Below, piece by piece: positions 34,718 to 43,563 of a stretch of DNA of 53,463 nt. Both the position numbers and the translations under genes were made by a program. Origin of the DNA: Gammaproteobacteria bacterium (GTDB lineage: Bacteria > Pseudomonadota > Gammaproteobacteria > UBA6429 > Thiohalophilaceae). Below the pieces are notes generated by a model that worked only from the letters and a program-made list of their open reading frames with translations, searched no databases and was not told the origin of the DNA. Position 1 is the stretch's first letter, and the number at the start of each line of letters is the position of its first letter. The stretch is from the NCBI GenBank assembly GCA_026197095.1, contig JAPHTF010000037.1, forward strand, positions 1 to 53,463, in the 5' to 3' direction.

Positions 34718-35958
34718 GATTACCAGCAGGCTGGTTTATTTTGCTCTTTACTGTTGTTCCTTTGAGTGCACAAGCCGACCCCTGGGAATTTGCTGAACCC
34801 ATCGCGGTTACCTCGGCTAATGGTGATAATATTTTTCATCATCTTGAGTCGGCTGGTCGACGTAACATCGCTGTCTCTGCAGACACGGTTGCTGTGGCAT
34901 GGGAAGACAATCGTGACGGTACGCCGCGAATATACCTGGCACGTAAGGCGCGCAATAGTCAGGCGTTTTTGAGCGAAGTAAAAATCAGTGGTCAAGGTGA
35001 GGCTTACGAGCCATCACTTGTCTCATTGAGCAACAATCGCTTTGCACTGGCCTGGGAAGAAGATGCGCGTATTCACTTGCGCATCGTTACCCCGACCGAG
35101 TTGGGGCCGGTTATCACTCTGGGTACGGGCGAAGCAATTCAGCCCAGTCTCGCCAGTCATGATCAACAATTGTTACTCGTGTATTCCCAACGCGATGGCC
35201 GTTATGGTCGCATCTGGATGCAAGACATCAAGATTAATGGACAGGCATTACAACCAAAACAGGCATGCGCCGTGGATGTCGAACCCGCGAAAGATGAACA
35301 ACTCTACCCCACTGTCGCCAGGCTTACAGATAGCATCATCGTTGCCTGGGAAGATCGTCGCCCGGGACATACCATCATTATGGCGGCTCAAAATGATGAT
35401 CTTAAGTCCTGCCGCTTTCAGCCACCACAGCGGATTAGCCTTCGTTTACCAGATCCTTCTAACGAAGGGTCGTCCTCCCGCAAAAACCCGTATGGCAAAG
35501 GCCATGGTGTCGCCCGGGTTGCACTTGCTCCGTACGGTGCCGGACAATTACTCGCCGCCTGGGCGGATAAGCGTGATTTCCGCGAAGGTTATGATATCTA
35601 CTCGGCCAACTACCCGGCTGGCAGCAAACTCTTATTTGGTCCCAACCTCATGGTGCAAGATAGCTTTGGTGGTGTTGCACAGCAATGGCATGCAACAGTA
35701 GCGGGCGATCACGCTGGCAGGCTGGTTGTCGGCTGGGATGATACACGTAATGGAGATGCCAATATTATGCTGAGTTGGCGTGAAGATGACGCCTGGAGTG
35801 ATGACGTTAGCGTGCCCGGAGCAGATGGTACGGGGGAACAGAACCATCCCACTATCAGCCTGGACGCTGAAGGTAACCTGCATCTGGCCTGGGTTGAACG
35901 CTCAACGGTAGATGGCCCCACTCGTGTGCGCTATCTGTTTGGCAAGCTCAGGAAGTAA
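34714..35958 (+). CDS. Exported WEDxR-repeat beta-propeller-like protein
   Basis: A 414-residue protein with a signal peptide (about residues 1-21, ending AQA). About six repeats of a short motif are visible: AWEDNRDG, AWEEDAR, AWEDRRPG, AWADKRDF, GWDDTRNG and AWVERST, each followed by strand-like residues. This resembles the Asp-box/BNR-type blades of six-bladed beta-propellers. No catalytic triad of a sialidase could be shown. The gene is coupled to the CGYC thioredoxin by an ATGA overlap and is GC-richer than its flanks by eye, so the pair may have been acquired together. Function is unknown. Confidence 0.75.
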   Translation: MRLPAGWFILLFTVVPLSAQADPWEFAEPIAVTSANGDNIFHHLESAGRRNIAVSADTVAVAWEDNRDGTPRIYLARKARNSQAFLSEVKISGQGEAYEPSLVSLSNNRFALAWEEDARIHLRIVTPTELGPVITLGTGEAIQPSLASHDQQLLLVYSQRDGRYGRIWMQDIKINGQALQPKQACAVDVEPAKDEQLYPTVARLTDSIIVAWEDRRPGHTIIMAAQNDDLKSCRFQPPQRISLRLPDPSNEGSSSRKNPYGKGHGVARVALAPYGAGQLLAAWADKRDFREGYDIYSANYPAGSKLLFGPNLMVQDSFGGVAQQWHATVAGDHAGRLVVGWDDTRNGDANIMLSWREDDAWSDDVSVPGADGTGEQNHPTISLDAEGNLHLAWVERSTVDGPTRVRYLFGKLRK

Positions 35959-36041
35959 TACACAACAATTCGTTTAAGTGAGTGAGCGCCAAATCGCTTG
36001 CTATATTTACTCTTACGCTAAATGATAGTAGAGATAATTCT

Positions 36042-36266
36042 GTGATTGATAAAAAACATCATAAATTAGTATTTTCATTTTTTATGTCGCTGCTCATGTC
36101 CTGCATCATGTCTTTCGTCATTACCATTTTTAATATTGGTTTTGTCAGCAATATATTAATGGTATGGCTCAAGGCCTGGAGCTTTGCATTTGCAGTTGCG
36201 TTTCCAACTATTTTCCTGGTTTCACCTCTTGTGCATAAACTCGTTAGCCTGGTTTTAAAGGAATAG
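36042..36266 (+). CDS. DUF2798-type small membrane protein
   Basis: The frame is open from 35982, but the GTG at 36042 gives a 74-residue protein (MIDKKHHKLVFSFFMSLLMS...) that matches the usual DUF2798 N-terminus: a basic start and a hairpin of two membrane helices, with a short loop VSNILMVWLKAW and the PTIFLVSPLVHKLV segment. A purine-rich GAGA lies upstream of the GTG. Function is unknown. Confidence 0.72.
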   Translation: MIDKKHHKLVFSFFMSLLMSCIMSFVITIFNIGFVSNILMVWLKAWSFAFAVAFPTIFLVSPLVHKLVSLVLKE

Positions 36267-36619
36267 AAAATTGGCACTACTTTGCAGGAGCATTCCTGTA
36301 ATAGAATTATTAACACCGCGGAGACGAGCTCAAAAATATTCGAAATGTATTTAACGACTATAAAGCACGTACAGCTTATCGCCTTGTAGTTCGCACAGTT
36401 AATGCAGCAAAAGCAGTGGGTCGTAGTCTTTCAATTTATGATTCTAGTGGTAATCAATTTGGATTGTCATTAAATTAGAATCTTGCAAAGGTAATAACAT
36501 ATTTCGCATTACTAAAGAAAAGCTCATTCAGCAATGCTGTCATCCGTTACTAAATAGTCTTACGCTTGATTTAAATAATATTGTTAATAACCAGAAAAAT
36601 AAAATAACGAGAATATCTT
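36267..36619. other. Intergenic region with an ORF remnant and a repeated leader
   Basis: About 350 bases without an intact gene. The first half holds a 55-codon open stretch without a start codon (36314-36478). The second half is the leader of the antiporter gene, which is partly duplicated before the transglutaminase gene (see the repeat entries). Confidence 0.55.
36314..36478 (+). pseudogene. C-terminal remnant of an unrecognised gene
   Basis: An open stretch of 54 codons after an in-frame stop, with no ATG, ending at TAG. It reads ELKNIRNVFNDYKARTAYRL and then VVRTVNAAKAVGRSLS, with good codon usage and a balanced residue mix, unlike noise. I do not recognise the family. It may be the tail of a gene lost when the DUF2798 and antiporter genes became neighbours. 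Confidence 0.35.
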
Positions 36620-36621
36620 AT
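36584..36621. repeat. Leader repeat, copy 1 (before the antiporter)
   Basis: The string TTAATAACCAGAAAAATAAA followed by ATAACGAGAATATCTTA directly precedes the antiporter and covers its first bases. A near-identical copy lies at 37934-37970 before the transglutaminase gene. A shorter matching block, ACGCTTGAT(T/G)TAAAT, stands upstream in both copies (36562 and 37883). Confidence 0.8.
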
Positions 36622-37792
36622 GCCTCAAATTGCAGAGTTCCTTATCGTCATTGGCAGTATTCTCTTACTCGGCCTTGCCACAGACTTTTTAGGTAAACGT
36701 ACTTTTTTACCCCGGGTAACACTCTTACTCATTTTTGGGATTATTGTTGGCAAAGAAGCGTTGGGAATCATTCCGGTCAGCATGATGAACCGCTTTGAAA
36801 TTATTACCAATATTGCACTATTGATGATCGGTTTTTTACTTGGAGGTAAGTTATCGCTTAGCTCATTTAAAAAAGACCGTAGCCAAATAATCTGGATTTC
36901 CCTCTCCGCCGCACTTGGAACAACCATACTTGTTGCGCTTGCATTAATCGCAGTAGGAATTTCAAAAGAAATTGCAATCTTATTGGGCTGCACCGCAGCG
37001 GCAACTGCACCTGCAGCAACGGTAGAGACCGTTCTTGAATCAAATAAAGACAGTCATTTCTCTAAGTTACTCTTAGCAATCGTTGCTATTGATGATGTAT
37101 GGGCTTTAATTTTCTTTAGCTTGGGTCTCGCGTTCGTATCCATCATGAGTGGCGCTCAAGATAGCGCTGTTTATCTCGGGCACGCTTCTTATGAAATTTT
37201 TGGCGCACTGATTCTTGGTGGCATCATTGGCATACCTGCCGCTTTCCTGACTGGACGCGTTAAACCCGGCCAACCTATGTTAACAGAAGCGCTTGGACTG
37301 GTTTTTGTTTGTGGTGGAATCAGTCTTTGGTTAGACGTTTCTTTTTTAATTGCAGCGATAACTATGGGGGCCGTTGTCACCAACTTAGCAAAACATCATG
37401 AGTATCCTTTTCATGAAATTGAAAATATCGAACGCCCTTTTTTAATTCTCTTTTTTATTTTAGCCGGTGCCTCACTCGAAATCAGCATGCTAGCGGGCCT
37501 GGGGTTGATTGGTGTTGTATATATACTCTCTCGTGTTGCAGGGAAGATAATAGGCGCCTGGATAGGTGCACGCGCTGCAAAAGCAAACATTGAAGTGCAA
37601 CACTGGATGGGGCTCGCTCTCATGCCACAAGCGGGTGTAGCTATTGGTATGGCATTATTAATTGCCAATCGATTTCCTGAATATCAACAAACCATTTTGT
37701 CTATAGTGATAAGTACTACCGTCATTTTTGAATTAGTAGGACCTGTGTTTACTCGTATGGCACTCAATCGTACAACATCATCAAATGATTAA
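36620..37792 (+). CDS. CPA2-family cation:proton antiporter (Kef-like membrane domain)
   Basis: A 390-residue protein with about twelve membrane helices. The family signature is visible as LLILFGIIVGKEALGI in the first helices, the core CTAAATAPAATVETV, and AIDDVWALIFF with the conserved Asp-Asp. There is no C-terminal TrkA-N or RCK domain. It should exchange K+ or Na+ for protons. It lies between the two leader repeats. Confidence 0.9.
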   Translation: MPQIAEFLIVIGSILLLGLATDFLGKRTFLPRVTLLLIFGIIVGKEALGIIPVSMMNRFEIITNIALLMIGFLLGGKLSLSSFKKDRSQIIWISLSAALGTTILVALALIAVGISKEIAILLGCTAAATAPAATVETVLESNKDSHFSKLLLAIVAIDDVWALIFFSLGLAFVSIMSGAQDSAVYLGHASYEIFGALILGGIIGIPAAFLTGRVKPGQPMLTEALGLVFVCGGISLWLDVSFLIAAITMGAVVTNLAKHHEYPFHEIENIERPFLILFFILAGASLEISMLAGLGLIGVVYILSRVAGKIIGAWIGARAAKANIEVQHWMGLALMPQAGVAIGMALLIANRFPEYQQTILSIVISTTVIFELVGPVFTRMALNRTTSSND

Positions 37793-37933
37793 GTGTGCAA
37801 ATACTATAACTAACCATTTACTTAATAAATTATCTAAAGGCCATAAATTATTTCGTATTAGAGCTGTTAATAAATTGGGCTGACGCTTGATGTAAATGCT
37901 GTTCCCAGGCTTGTACTATAATTATTTAATAGT

Positions 37934-37970
37934 ATTAATAACCAGAAAATAAAATAACAAGAATATCTTA
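37934..37970. repeat. Leader repeat, copy 2 (before the transglutaminase)
   Basis: TTAATAACCAGAAAATAAAA followed by TAACAAGAATATCTTA matches copy 1 at 36584 with two differences. Here the ATG of copy 1 is changed to ATA, and the real start lies 18 bases further on. Confidence 0.8.
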
Positions 37971-37988
37971 TACTAAAGGATTTAATAC

Positions 37989-38786
37989 ATGTGGTTACGC
38001 ACAAGCTGTGATTTAACGTTCGACATATCGGTACCAACACCTTTCATTTTGATGCTGCGGCCACGCAGCGGTGCCCAGCAGTGGATAGCGCGTGAGGAAT
38101 ACAGGCTCGAACCGAGTATCCCGGTAACCGAATATACAGATATCTACGCTAATCTCTGTCAGCGATTGGTTGCTCCTCCCGGAAATTTCGAGATTCACAC
38201 GATCGCTGATGTAAAGACTGCAGATTTTACCGATGAGGCACCGGGAGCACCGTTCGTTGATGTCCAGTATCTGCCCGATGCCGTGCTTACTTACCTCTTA
38301 CCTAGCCGGTACTGTGAGTCAGAACTGTTTGCTCAAATGACTGCCGAAATTACGGCCGGATATATGCTGGGCTATGATCAGGTCGCGGCCATCGAAACAT
38401 GGTTGCGTAACAACATTCGCTACGAACCCGGAAGCAGTGATACACCCATGTCAGCAGTCGGTGTCAATACCCGGCAATCGGGCGTCTGCCGGGATCTTTC
38501 ACACCTGGGCATTGCAATGTGTCGCAGTCTCAGTATTCCCGCGCGATTAGTGGTGGGTTATCTTTACGGGCTTGAGCCGATGGATATGCATGCCTGGTTC
38601 GAAGCATACGTTGGTGGACGCTGGTATACATTCGATGCAACACAAAGCGGAACCAAAGGAGGTTATGTGGCAATCGGTTATGGACGTGATGCAGCTGATG
38701 TCGCTGTTTACAACCAGTTTGGCCCTCCGACGTATCCTACTTCACAGAGTTTTCAAGTGGAGCGTATCGACAGGGAAGAATCATAA
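37989..38786 (+). CDS. Transglutaminase-like cysteine protein of the Anbu island
   Basis: A 265-residue protein with a bacterial transglutaminase N-terminal region and a transglutaminase-like core. The catalytic triad is visible as Cys167 (SGVCRDLSHLGIAMCRSL), His201 (DMHAWFEAYV) and Asp216 (YTFDATQ). Such proteins are regular partners of the ATP-grasp, alpha-E and Anbu genes that follow. They may act as peptidases or amide-forming enzymes; the substrate is unknown. The gene is GC-richer than its neighbours by eye, and it stands after the duplicated leader, so it may have entered separately. Confidence 0.85.
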   Translation: MWLRTSCDLTFDISVPTPFILMLRPRSGAQQWIAREEYRLEPSIPVTEYTDIYANLCQRLVAPPGNFEIHTIADVKTADFTDEAPGAPFVDVQYLPDAVLTYLLPSRYCESELFAQMTAEITAGYMLGYDQVAAIETWLRNNIRYEPGSSDTPMSAVGVNTRQSGVCRDLSHLGIAMCRSLSIPARLVVGYLYGLEPMDMHAWFEAYVGGRWYTFDATQSGTKGGYVAIGYGRDAADVAVYNQFGPPTYPTSQSFQVERIDREES

Positions 38787-38847
38787 GTTGTGATACCATC
38801 GAATGATTCTTGAGTATTTGTGAAATAATCAAAGCAGAGGTGAAAAC

Positions 38848-39921
38848 TTGCGAACTTTTAACTGCACCTGTGGCAACACTTTGTACTTTGATAACACTCA
38901 GTGCTTACAGTGTGGTAAATCATTGGGTTTTGATACAAGTCATCTCGAAGTTATACCCTTACTCGAAATACAGGAAGACAATTGGCACTCAGATAGCAAT
39001 CCTGATTTAAAATTTCGTAAGTGTAATAATTCACAAAACGCCAATCGTTGTAACTGGTTAATCCCTGCAAATGAGAATGAATCATTTTGTATGGCCTGTC
39101 GCTTGAATGTTGTTATTCCTGATTTATCTAAGCCAGAAAACGAACAACGCTGGCGAAAACTGGAAAACGCCAAACGACGTCTTATCTACACCTTATTGAC
39201 GTTACGCTTACCGATTATTAACTATCATCAAGATGCGGATCACGGACTGGGTTTTCGTTTTATGGAAGATATCAAAGGATTTGATATGTTCTCTGAAGAA
39301 GTTGTGACCTATCAAAAAATCATGACGGGACACAATGCCGGCACCATCACTATAAATATTTTAGAAGCGGATGACAGTGAGCGCGAAAAAATAAGAACGC
39401 TCATGAACGAAGCTTATCGCACGATCTTAGGTCACTTTCGCCATGAAATCGGACATTACTACTGGGATCAGTTTATTGCACGGACCGATAAGCTTGATGA
39501 GTTTAGATTGTTATTCGGTGATGAACGTATTGATTATGAAAGCGCATTATCGACTCATTATCAAAACGGCGCACAAAGAGACTGGCAAGAAACATACATT
39601 AGCGCCTATGCCAGCTCGCATCCCTGGGAAGACTGGGCTGAAAGCTGGGCGCATTACTTACATTTTATGGACGTGCTGGAAACAGCGAGTCATCATCATG
39701 TCGGCATACAAGGTGATGAAATTAAATATACACAAAATAATTTACGCGATTGGCTTGAGTTCCACAGCTTTGAAAGCATTTTCGGCCAACTGGCGAAACT
39801 TATGCGTACGCTCAATGAGTTAAATCGTAGTTTGGGATTTCCTGATCCATATCCGTTTGAGCATTCACCAATTGTAATTAACAAGCTCGCGTTTATTCAC
39901 CGTGTCGTCATGTCAAGCTAA
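38848..39921 (+). CDS. Zinc-ribbon metallopeptidase with HEIGH motif
   Basis: A 357-residue protein that starts with TTG at 38848, preceded by GAGGTG. It has two Cys pairs typical of zinc ribbons: Cys6, Cys8, Cys19, Cys22 and Cys59, Cys68, Cys81, Cys84. The catalytic zinc motif is HEIGH (199-203) in HFRHEIGHYYWDQF, and a likely third ligand is in the DWAESWAHYLHFMD segment. It fits the putative zinc-binding peptidase family often found next to Anbu, alpha-E and ATP-grasp genes. No signal peptide is visible, so it is cytoplasmic. Confidence 0.88.
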   Translation: MRTFNCTCGNTLYFDNTQCLQCGKSLGFDTSHLEVIPLLEIQEDNWHSDSNPDLKFRKCNNSQNANRCNWLIPANENESFCMACRLNVVIPDLSKPENEQRWRKLENAKRRLIYTLLTLRLPIINYHQDADHGLGFRFMEDIKGFDMFSEEVVTYQKIMTGHNAGTITINILEADDSEREKIRTLMNEAYRTILGHFRHEIGHYYWDQFIARTDKLDEFRLLFGDERIDYESALSTHYQNGAQRDWQETYISAYASSHPWEDWAESWAHYLHFMDVLETASHHHVGIQGDEIKYTQNNLRDWLEFHSFESIFGQLAKLMRTLNELNRSLGFPDPYPFEHSPIVINKLAFIHRVVMSS

Positions 39922-39927
39922 TAAAAA

Positions 39928-39959
39928 TTAACATGGTTTAACTGGTCAAACCATGTTAA
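39928..39959. terminator. Perfect 12-base-pair hairpin after the zinc peptidase
   Basis: TTAACATGGTTT pairs exactly with AAACCATGTTAA around an 8-base loop. A T run follows on the minus strand but not on the plus strand, so termination on the plus strand is uncertain. It may equally be an operator or RNA stability element. Confidence 0.5.
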
Positions 39960-40216
39960 ACGTTTACACTTTGATGTAGCTAAGAATGTAATCTTACACC
40001 CTGCGTTAGCACGAGAATCAAGTACCCTCACAAGACCGTCATCTACTTTTATTGCCACACAACAGGTCATTCATAACTCACTTTAAAAAAGATCGCACCA
40101 CAACCATGCAAAAAAATATTTTTATATAATGGCATTTTTATAATTGCGTGCTAGTTTTACATTCCAATAGTCAATTGTTATAGTAAAAATACATTTAACA
40201 GGTAAAGCGAATTTTT
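39960..40216. other. Upstream region of the ATP-grasp/alpha-E operon
   Basis: About 260 bases with no gene. It should hold the promoter of the ATP-grasp, alpha-E and Anbu genes; AT-rich patches at 40120-40200 contain several TATA-like strings, but no -35 could be matched to one of them. Confidence 0.35.
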
Positions 40217-41674
40217 ATGGCCATCCGATGGGGCAGTTACAAAGTAAAAGGTTTTTATGATGAGCTTATTCGTGTTGCAGGTAAACCAAGGCCTGTCGCT
40301 GAAGTTCTTTGTAGCTATGTGCGAAATCTTAAAGACCGTGAAATAGAAGAATATAAATCTGCTTCCGATATGGCAATACATGTCATGGGCGTATCTTTTA
40401 CTGTTTACAATGAAGATGAGGGCTCAATTGATCGCGCCTGGCCTTTCGATATTATTCCTCGTGTTATTCCAAAATCTGAATGGCTGCAAATTGAGGTTGG
40501 ACTAAAGCAACGTGTAAAAGCGTTAAACATGTTTATTGATGATTTATATAATGATCAAAAAATTGTAAAAGACGGCATCTTCCCTGCCAGCCTGTTAAAA
40601 GACTCGGTTAACTTTCGTAAACAATGCATTGGTGTTAAACCTGTTGGCGGGATTTGGGCGCATATATGTGGCTCTGATTTAGTCCGCGACAAAGACGGCA
40701 CCATGTATGTGCTCGAAGATAATTTACGCGTACCTTCCGGTGTTTCTTATATGCTGGAGAATCGCCTGGTAATGAAACGTGTCTTCCCGGATTTATTTGC
40801 AAACCAGACTATTTTACCTGTCGATGATTATCCTTCCCAGCTTTACGATATGCTAGCGGCCATGTCGCCGCGTAAAATTGAACAACCTGAAATTGTAGTT
40901 CTCACACCCGGCATTTATAACTCCGCATACTTTGAACACTCATACCTTGCCCAACAAATGGGGGCAGAACTTGTTGAAGGTCGTGACCTTGTTGTCAAAA
41001 AAGATAACTGTGTTTATATGCGTACCGTGGAAGGTTTATCTCGTGTTGATGTTATCTACCGGCGTGTTGATGATATGTTTCTTGATCCGGAAGTCTTTAA
41101 TCCGGATTCTACACTGGGTGTCCCGGGTTTAATGCGCGCATGGAAAGCAGGTAATGTTGCCCTGGCAAATGCACCGGGAGCCGGTGTCGCTGATGATAAA
41201 GTTGTCTATTCATATGTACCGGATATTATTCGTTATTATCTTAACGAAGAGCCTCAAATAGAAAATGTACCGACTTATCGCTGCATTATTCCCGAAGAAA
41301 AAGAATATGTGCTTGAGCATATTGCTGAACTGGTGATCAAGCCCGCCAATGAATCCGGCGGTTATGGTATGTTAATCGGACCCCAGGCAACGAAAAAAGA
41401 ACTGACTCACTTTAAAAAACTGATTAATAAAGATCCACGCAACTATATTGGTCAGCCTTTATTAACCCTTTCTACTGCACCAACATTAATTGGTAACCGG
41501 GTTGAACCACGTCATCTTGATTTACGTCCATTTATTTTATCAGGACCAAAAACAACCTATGTCACAACAGGCGGTTTAACCCGCGTCGCACTGCGCAAAG
41601 GTTCAACCATCGTAAATTCATCCCAGGGTGGTGGCAGTAAAGATACCTGGATCATTGATGATGAGGCGCAATAG
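40217..41674 (+). CDS. Circularly permuted type 2 ATP-grasp protein
   Basis: A 485-residue protein of the circularly permuted ATP-grasp type 2 family. Typical segments are the central CGSDLVRDKDGTMYVLEDNL, PSGVSYMLENR, VDVIYRRVDDMFLDP, VIKPANESGGYGMLIGPQAT and the close RHLDLRPFILSG. The fold suggests ATP-dependent formation of an amide or peptide bond. The next gene (alpha-E) starts 2 bases after its stop, and the two usually act together. The substrate is unknown. Confidence 0.92.
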   Translation: MAIRWGSYKVKGFYDELIRVAGKPRPVAEVLCSYVRNLKDREIEEYKSASDMAIHVMGVSFTVYNEDEGSIDRAWPFDIIPRVIPKSEWLQIEVGLKQRVKALNMFIDDLYNDQKIVKDGIFPASLLKDSVNFRKQCIGVKPVGGIWAHICGSDLVRDKDGTMYVLEDNLRVPSGVSYMLENRLVMKRVFPDLFANQTILPVDDYPSQLYDMLAAMSPRKIEQPEIVVLTPGIYNSAYFEHSYLAQQMGAELVEGRDLVVKKDNCVYMRTVEGLSRVDVIYRRVDDMFLDPEVFNPDSTLGVPGLMRAWKAGNVALANAPGAGVADDKVVYSYVPDIIRYYLNEEPQIENVPTYRCIIPEEKEYVLEHIAELVIKPANESGGYGMLIGPQATKKELTHFKKLINKDPRNYIGQPLLTLSTAPTLIGNRVEPRHLDLRPFILSGPKTTYVTTGGLTRVALRKGSTIVNSSQGGGSKDTWIIDDEAQ

Positions 41675-41676
41675 TT

Positions 41677-42597
41677 ATGTTGTCACGTGTTGCTGAAAAT
41701 ATTTACTGGATGGCTCGCTATATAGAACGTGCAGAAAATACTGCGCGTCTGATTACAGTAAATACAAACTTATTACTGGATTTACCTAAAGGTGTTCAAC
41801 CCGGCTGGCACCCCATTATAAAAATTCTTGGCTGTGAAGAATTTTATTTAAGTCAGAATAATGGTTTTGATGAGCGTGCTGTTCTGAAATTTTTAATTTC
41901 TGACATCAATAGTCCAAACTCAATATTGTATGCACTACGCCAGGCGCGGGAAAATGCACGAACCATACGTGACATTATTCCGCGTGAAGCCTGGGAACAA
42001 ATCAATAATTTATTCCATTGTGCAAAAACAAATGCACAAAGTGGTTACTCAAAAAAAGGACGTTATGCTTATATGCATAACATCATTTTAGGCGCGCAAA
42101 CGATAACCGGCATGTTAGCCGGTACCATGTTGCATGACATGGGTTATGCTTTCCTCAAGATGGGGCGTAATATAGAACGTGCCGACATGACAACACGAAT
42201 TATTGATGTGCGTTCAGCTGATTTACTCCCTGAGCATGAATCATTAACGCCGTTTGAAAATATTCAATGGATGAGTGTTTTAAAATCATTAACGGCTTAT
42301 CAAATGTACCGTCGACTTGTTCAGGAACGTGTCAGCCGTCCCTATGTGCTTAAATTTCTGTTAAAAGAAAAAACCTTTCCACGTTCATTTTTCCATTCGT
42401 TGCTCGAAGTAAAAAGTTGTTTAAAGGAGTTACCGCGACATAAAAAATTAATAACCTCGCTAAATGAAGTGGGTAAAAAGGTCTTGCGTGCCGATCAAGC
42501 AATTCTCGAACAGGAAGAATTGCATCAATTTATTGATGAACTACAGCTTGGCCTTGCTAAGCTAAATTCAGAAATCACTCGAAATTATTATACCTAG
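41677..42597 (+). CDS. Alpha-E domain protein
   Basis: A 306-residue helical protein with the alpha-E pattern: LSRVAENIYWMARYIERAENTARLI at the N-terminus, REAWEQINNL, LGRNIERADMTTRIIDV near the middle, and SLTAYQMYRRLVQERVS. These proteins regularly follow ATP-grasp type 2 genes and are thought to be partners of that enzyme. Stop-to-start spacing is 2 bases, so translation is coupled. Confidence 0.92.
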   Translation: MLSRVAENIYWMARYIERAENTARLITVNTNLLLDLPKGVQPGWHPIIKILGCEEFYLSQNNGFDERAVLKFLISDINSPNSILYALRQARENARTIRDIIPREAWEQINNLFHCAKTNAQSGYSKKGRYAYMHNIILGAQTITGMLAGTMLHDMGYAFLKMGRNIERADMTTRIIDVRSADLLPEHESLTPFENIQWMSVLKSLTAYQMYRRLVQERVSRPYVLKFLLKEKTFPRSFFHSLLEVKSCLKELPRHKKLITSLNEVGKKVLRADQAILEQEELHQFIDELQLGLAKLNSEITRNYYT

Positions 42598-42742
42598 TGA
42601 ACAGGGCTTATCAGGCTGGGGTTAGCCATATCAGCCTGCTTTATAGCTAAAACTTGGCTGGATAAATCGCCTATATAGTTATTTCAGGTCTCCAGTAAAT
42701 GAACTACAATGCTTTTTTAATCGCTCAATTCGGGGCTCAAGA

Positions 42743-43525
42743 ATGACTTATTGCGTGGCAGTATCTACAGAAGGTGGATTGGTTTTTTGTTCGGACTCCC
42801 GCACCAATGCGGGGCCTGACATGCTATCGAGCTATAGCAAGATGCATATCTTTAACCCGGCTGATGACCGTGTCTTTGTCTTGCTAACCGCCGGCAACCT
42901 TGCCACTACACAGTCAATTCTCAGTCGTATTGAACAGGACCTTGAGGAAGATAAACCCAATCTGCGCAGCTGTAGCAAGATGATCGAGGCTGCGCGCTAC
43001 GTTTCGCAAATATGTCGCAAAGAACACGAACAGGCACAAATTGATACCGGTTCAGCTGATATTAATACCTCGGCCTCGATCATCTTAGGGGGACAAATCA
43101 AGGGTGGGGCGACAGAATTGTACATGCTGTATTCTGCAGGCAATTTTATTAATAGTGCTGATGAAACACCTTACTTTCAAATTGGTGAAAGCAAGTATGG
43201 TAAACCCATTCTGGATCGCATTATTTCCCGCGAAACATCACTTGAAGATGCAGCCCGTTGTACGATTGTCTCAATGGATTCCACAATCAAATCAAATGCC
43301 ACTGTCGGCGCGCCCATTGAAGTTCTGGTATACGAAAAAGATTCTTTTGAAACAAATCACTATATCAAGATGGAAGAAGACGATAACTACCTGCGTGAAA
43401 TTAAACAGGCCTGGAATGAAGCATTAAGTGTCGCTTTCGCCAAGTTACCGTTATTTCATTGGGAAAAACGAAGTGTAAACCTGCAAACTGTAACTGAGAA
43501 TTATCAGAACAACTCAAACAAATAA
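42743..43525 (+). CDS. Anbu, proteasome-like peptidase
   Basis: A 260-residue Ntn-hydrolase of the Anbu (ancestral beta subunit) type. After removal of Met1 the N-terminal residue is Thr2 (MTYCVAVSTEGGLVFCSDSR), the proposed nucleophile, and the Asp18 and Arg20 of the SDSRT segment and the Lys in SYSKMHIF follow, as in this family. Anbu forms open ring-like assemblies; its substrates are unknown. It closes the island with the transglutaminase, zinc peptidase, ATP-grasp and alpha-E genes. Confidence 0.9.
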   Translation: MTYCVAVSTEGGLVFCSDSRTNAGPDMLSSYSKMHIFNPADDRVFVLLTAGNLATTQSILSRIEQDLEEDKPNLRSCSKMIEAARYVSQICRKEHEQAQIDTGSADINTSASIILGGQIKGGATELYMLYSAGNFINSADETPYFQIGESKYGKPILDRIISRETSLEDAARCTIVSMDSTIKSNATVGAPIEVLVYEKDSFETNHYIKMEEDDNYLREIKQAWNEALSVAFAKLPLFHWEKRSVNLQTVTENYQNNSNK

Positions 43526-43563
43526 GCCCGATACTTACCTGTTAGTTTAAATTTTATTATTTC

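Noticed and set aside
35042-35701. A 219-codon open frame overlapping the WEDxR-repeat gene
   Set aside because: It lies in another frame of a GC-richer gene, lacks a signal or any known motif, and its residue mix is unnatural (many Arg, Met, Pro and Ser). The 34714-35958 frame has a signal peptide and regular repeats, so it is the real one.
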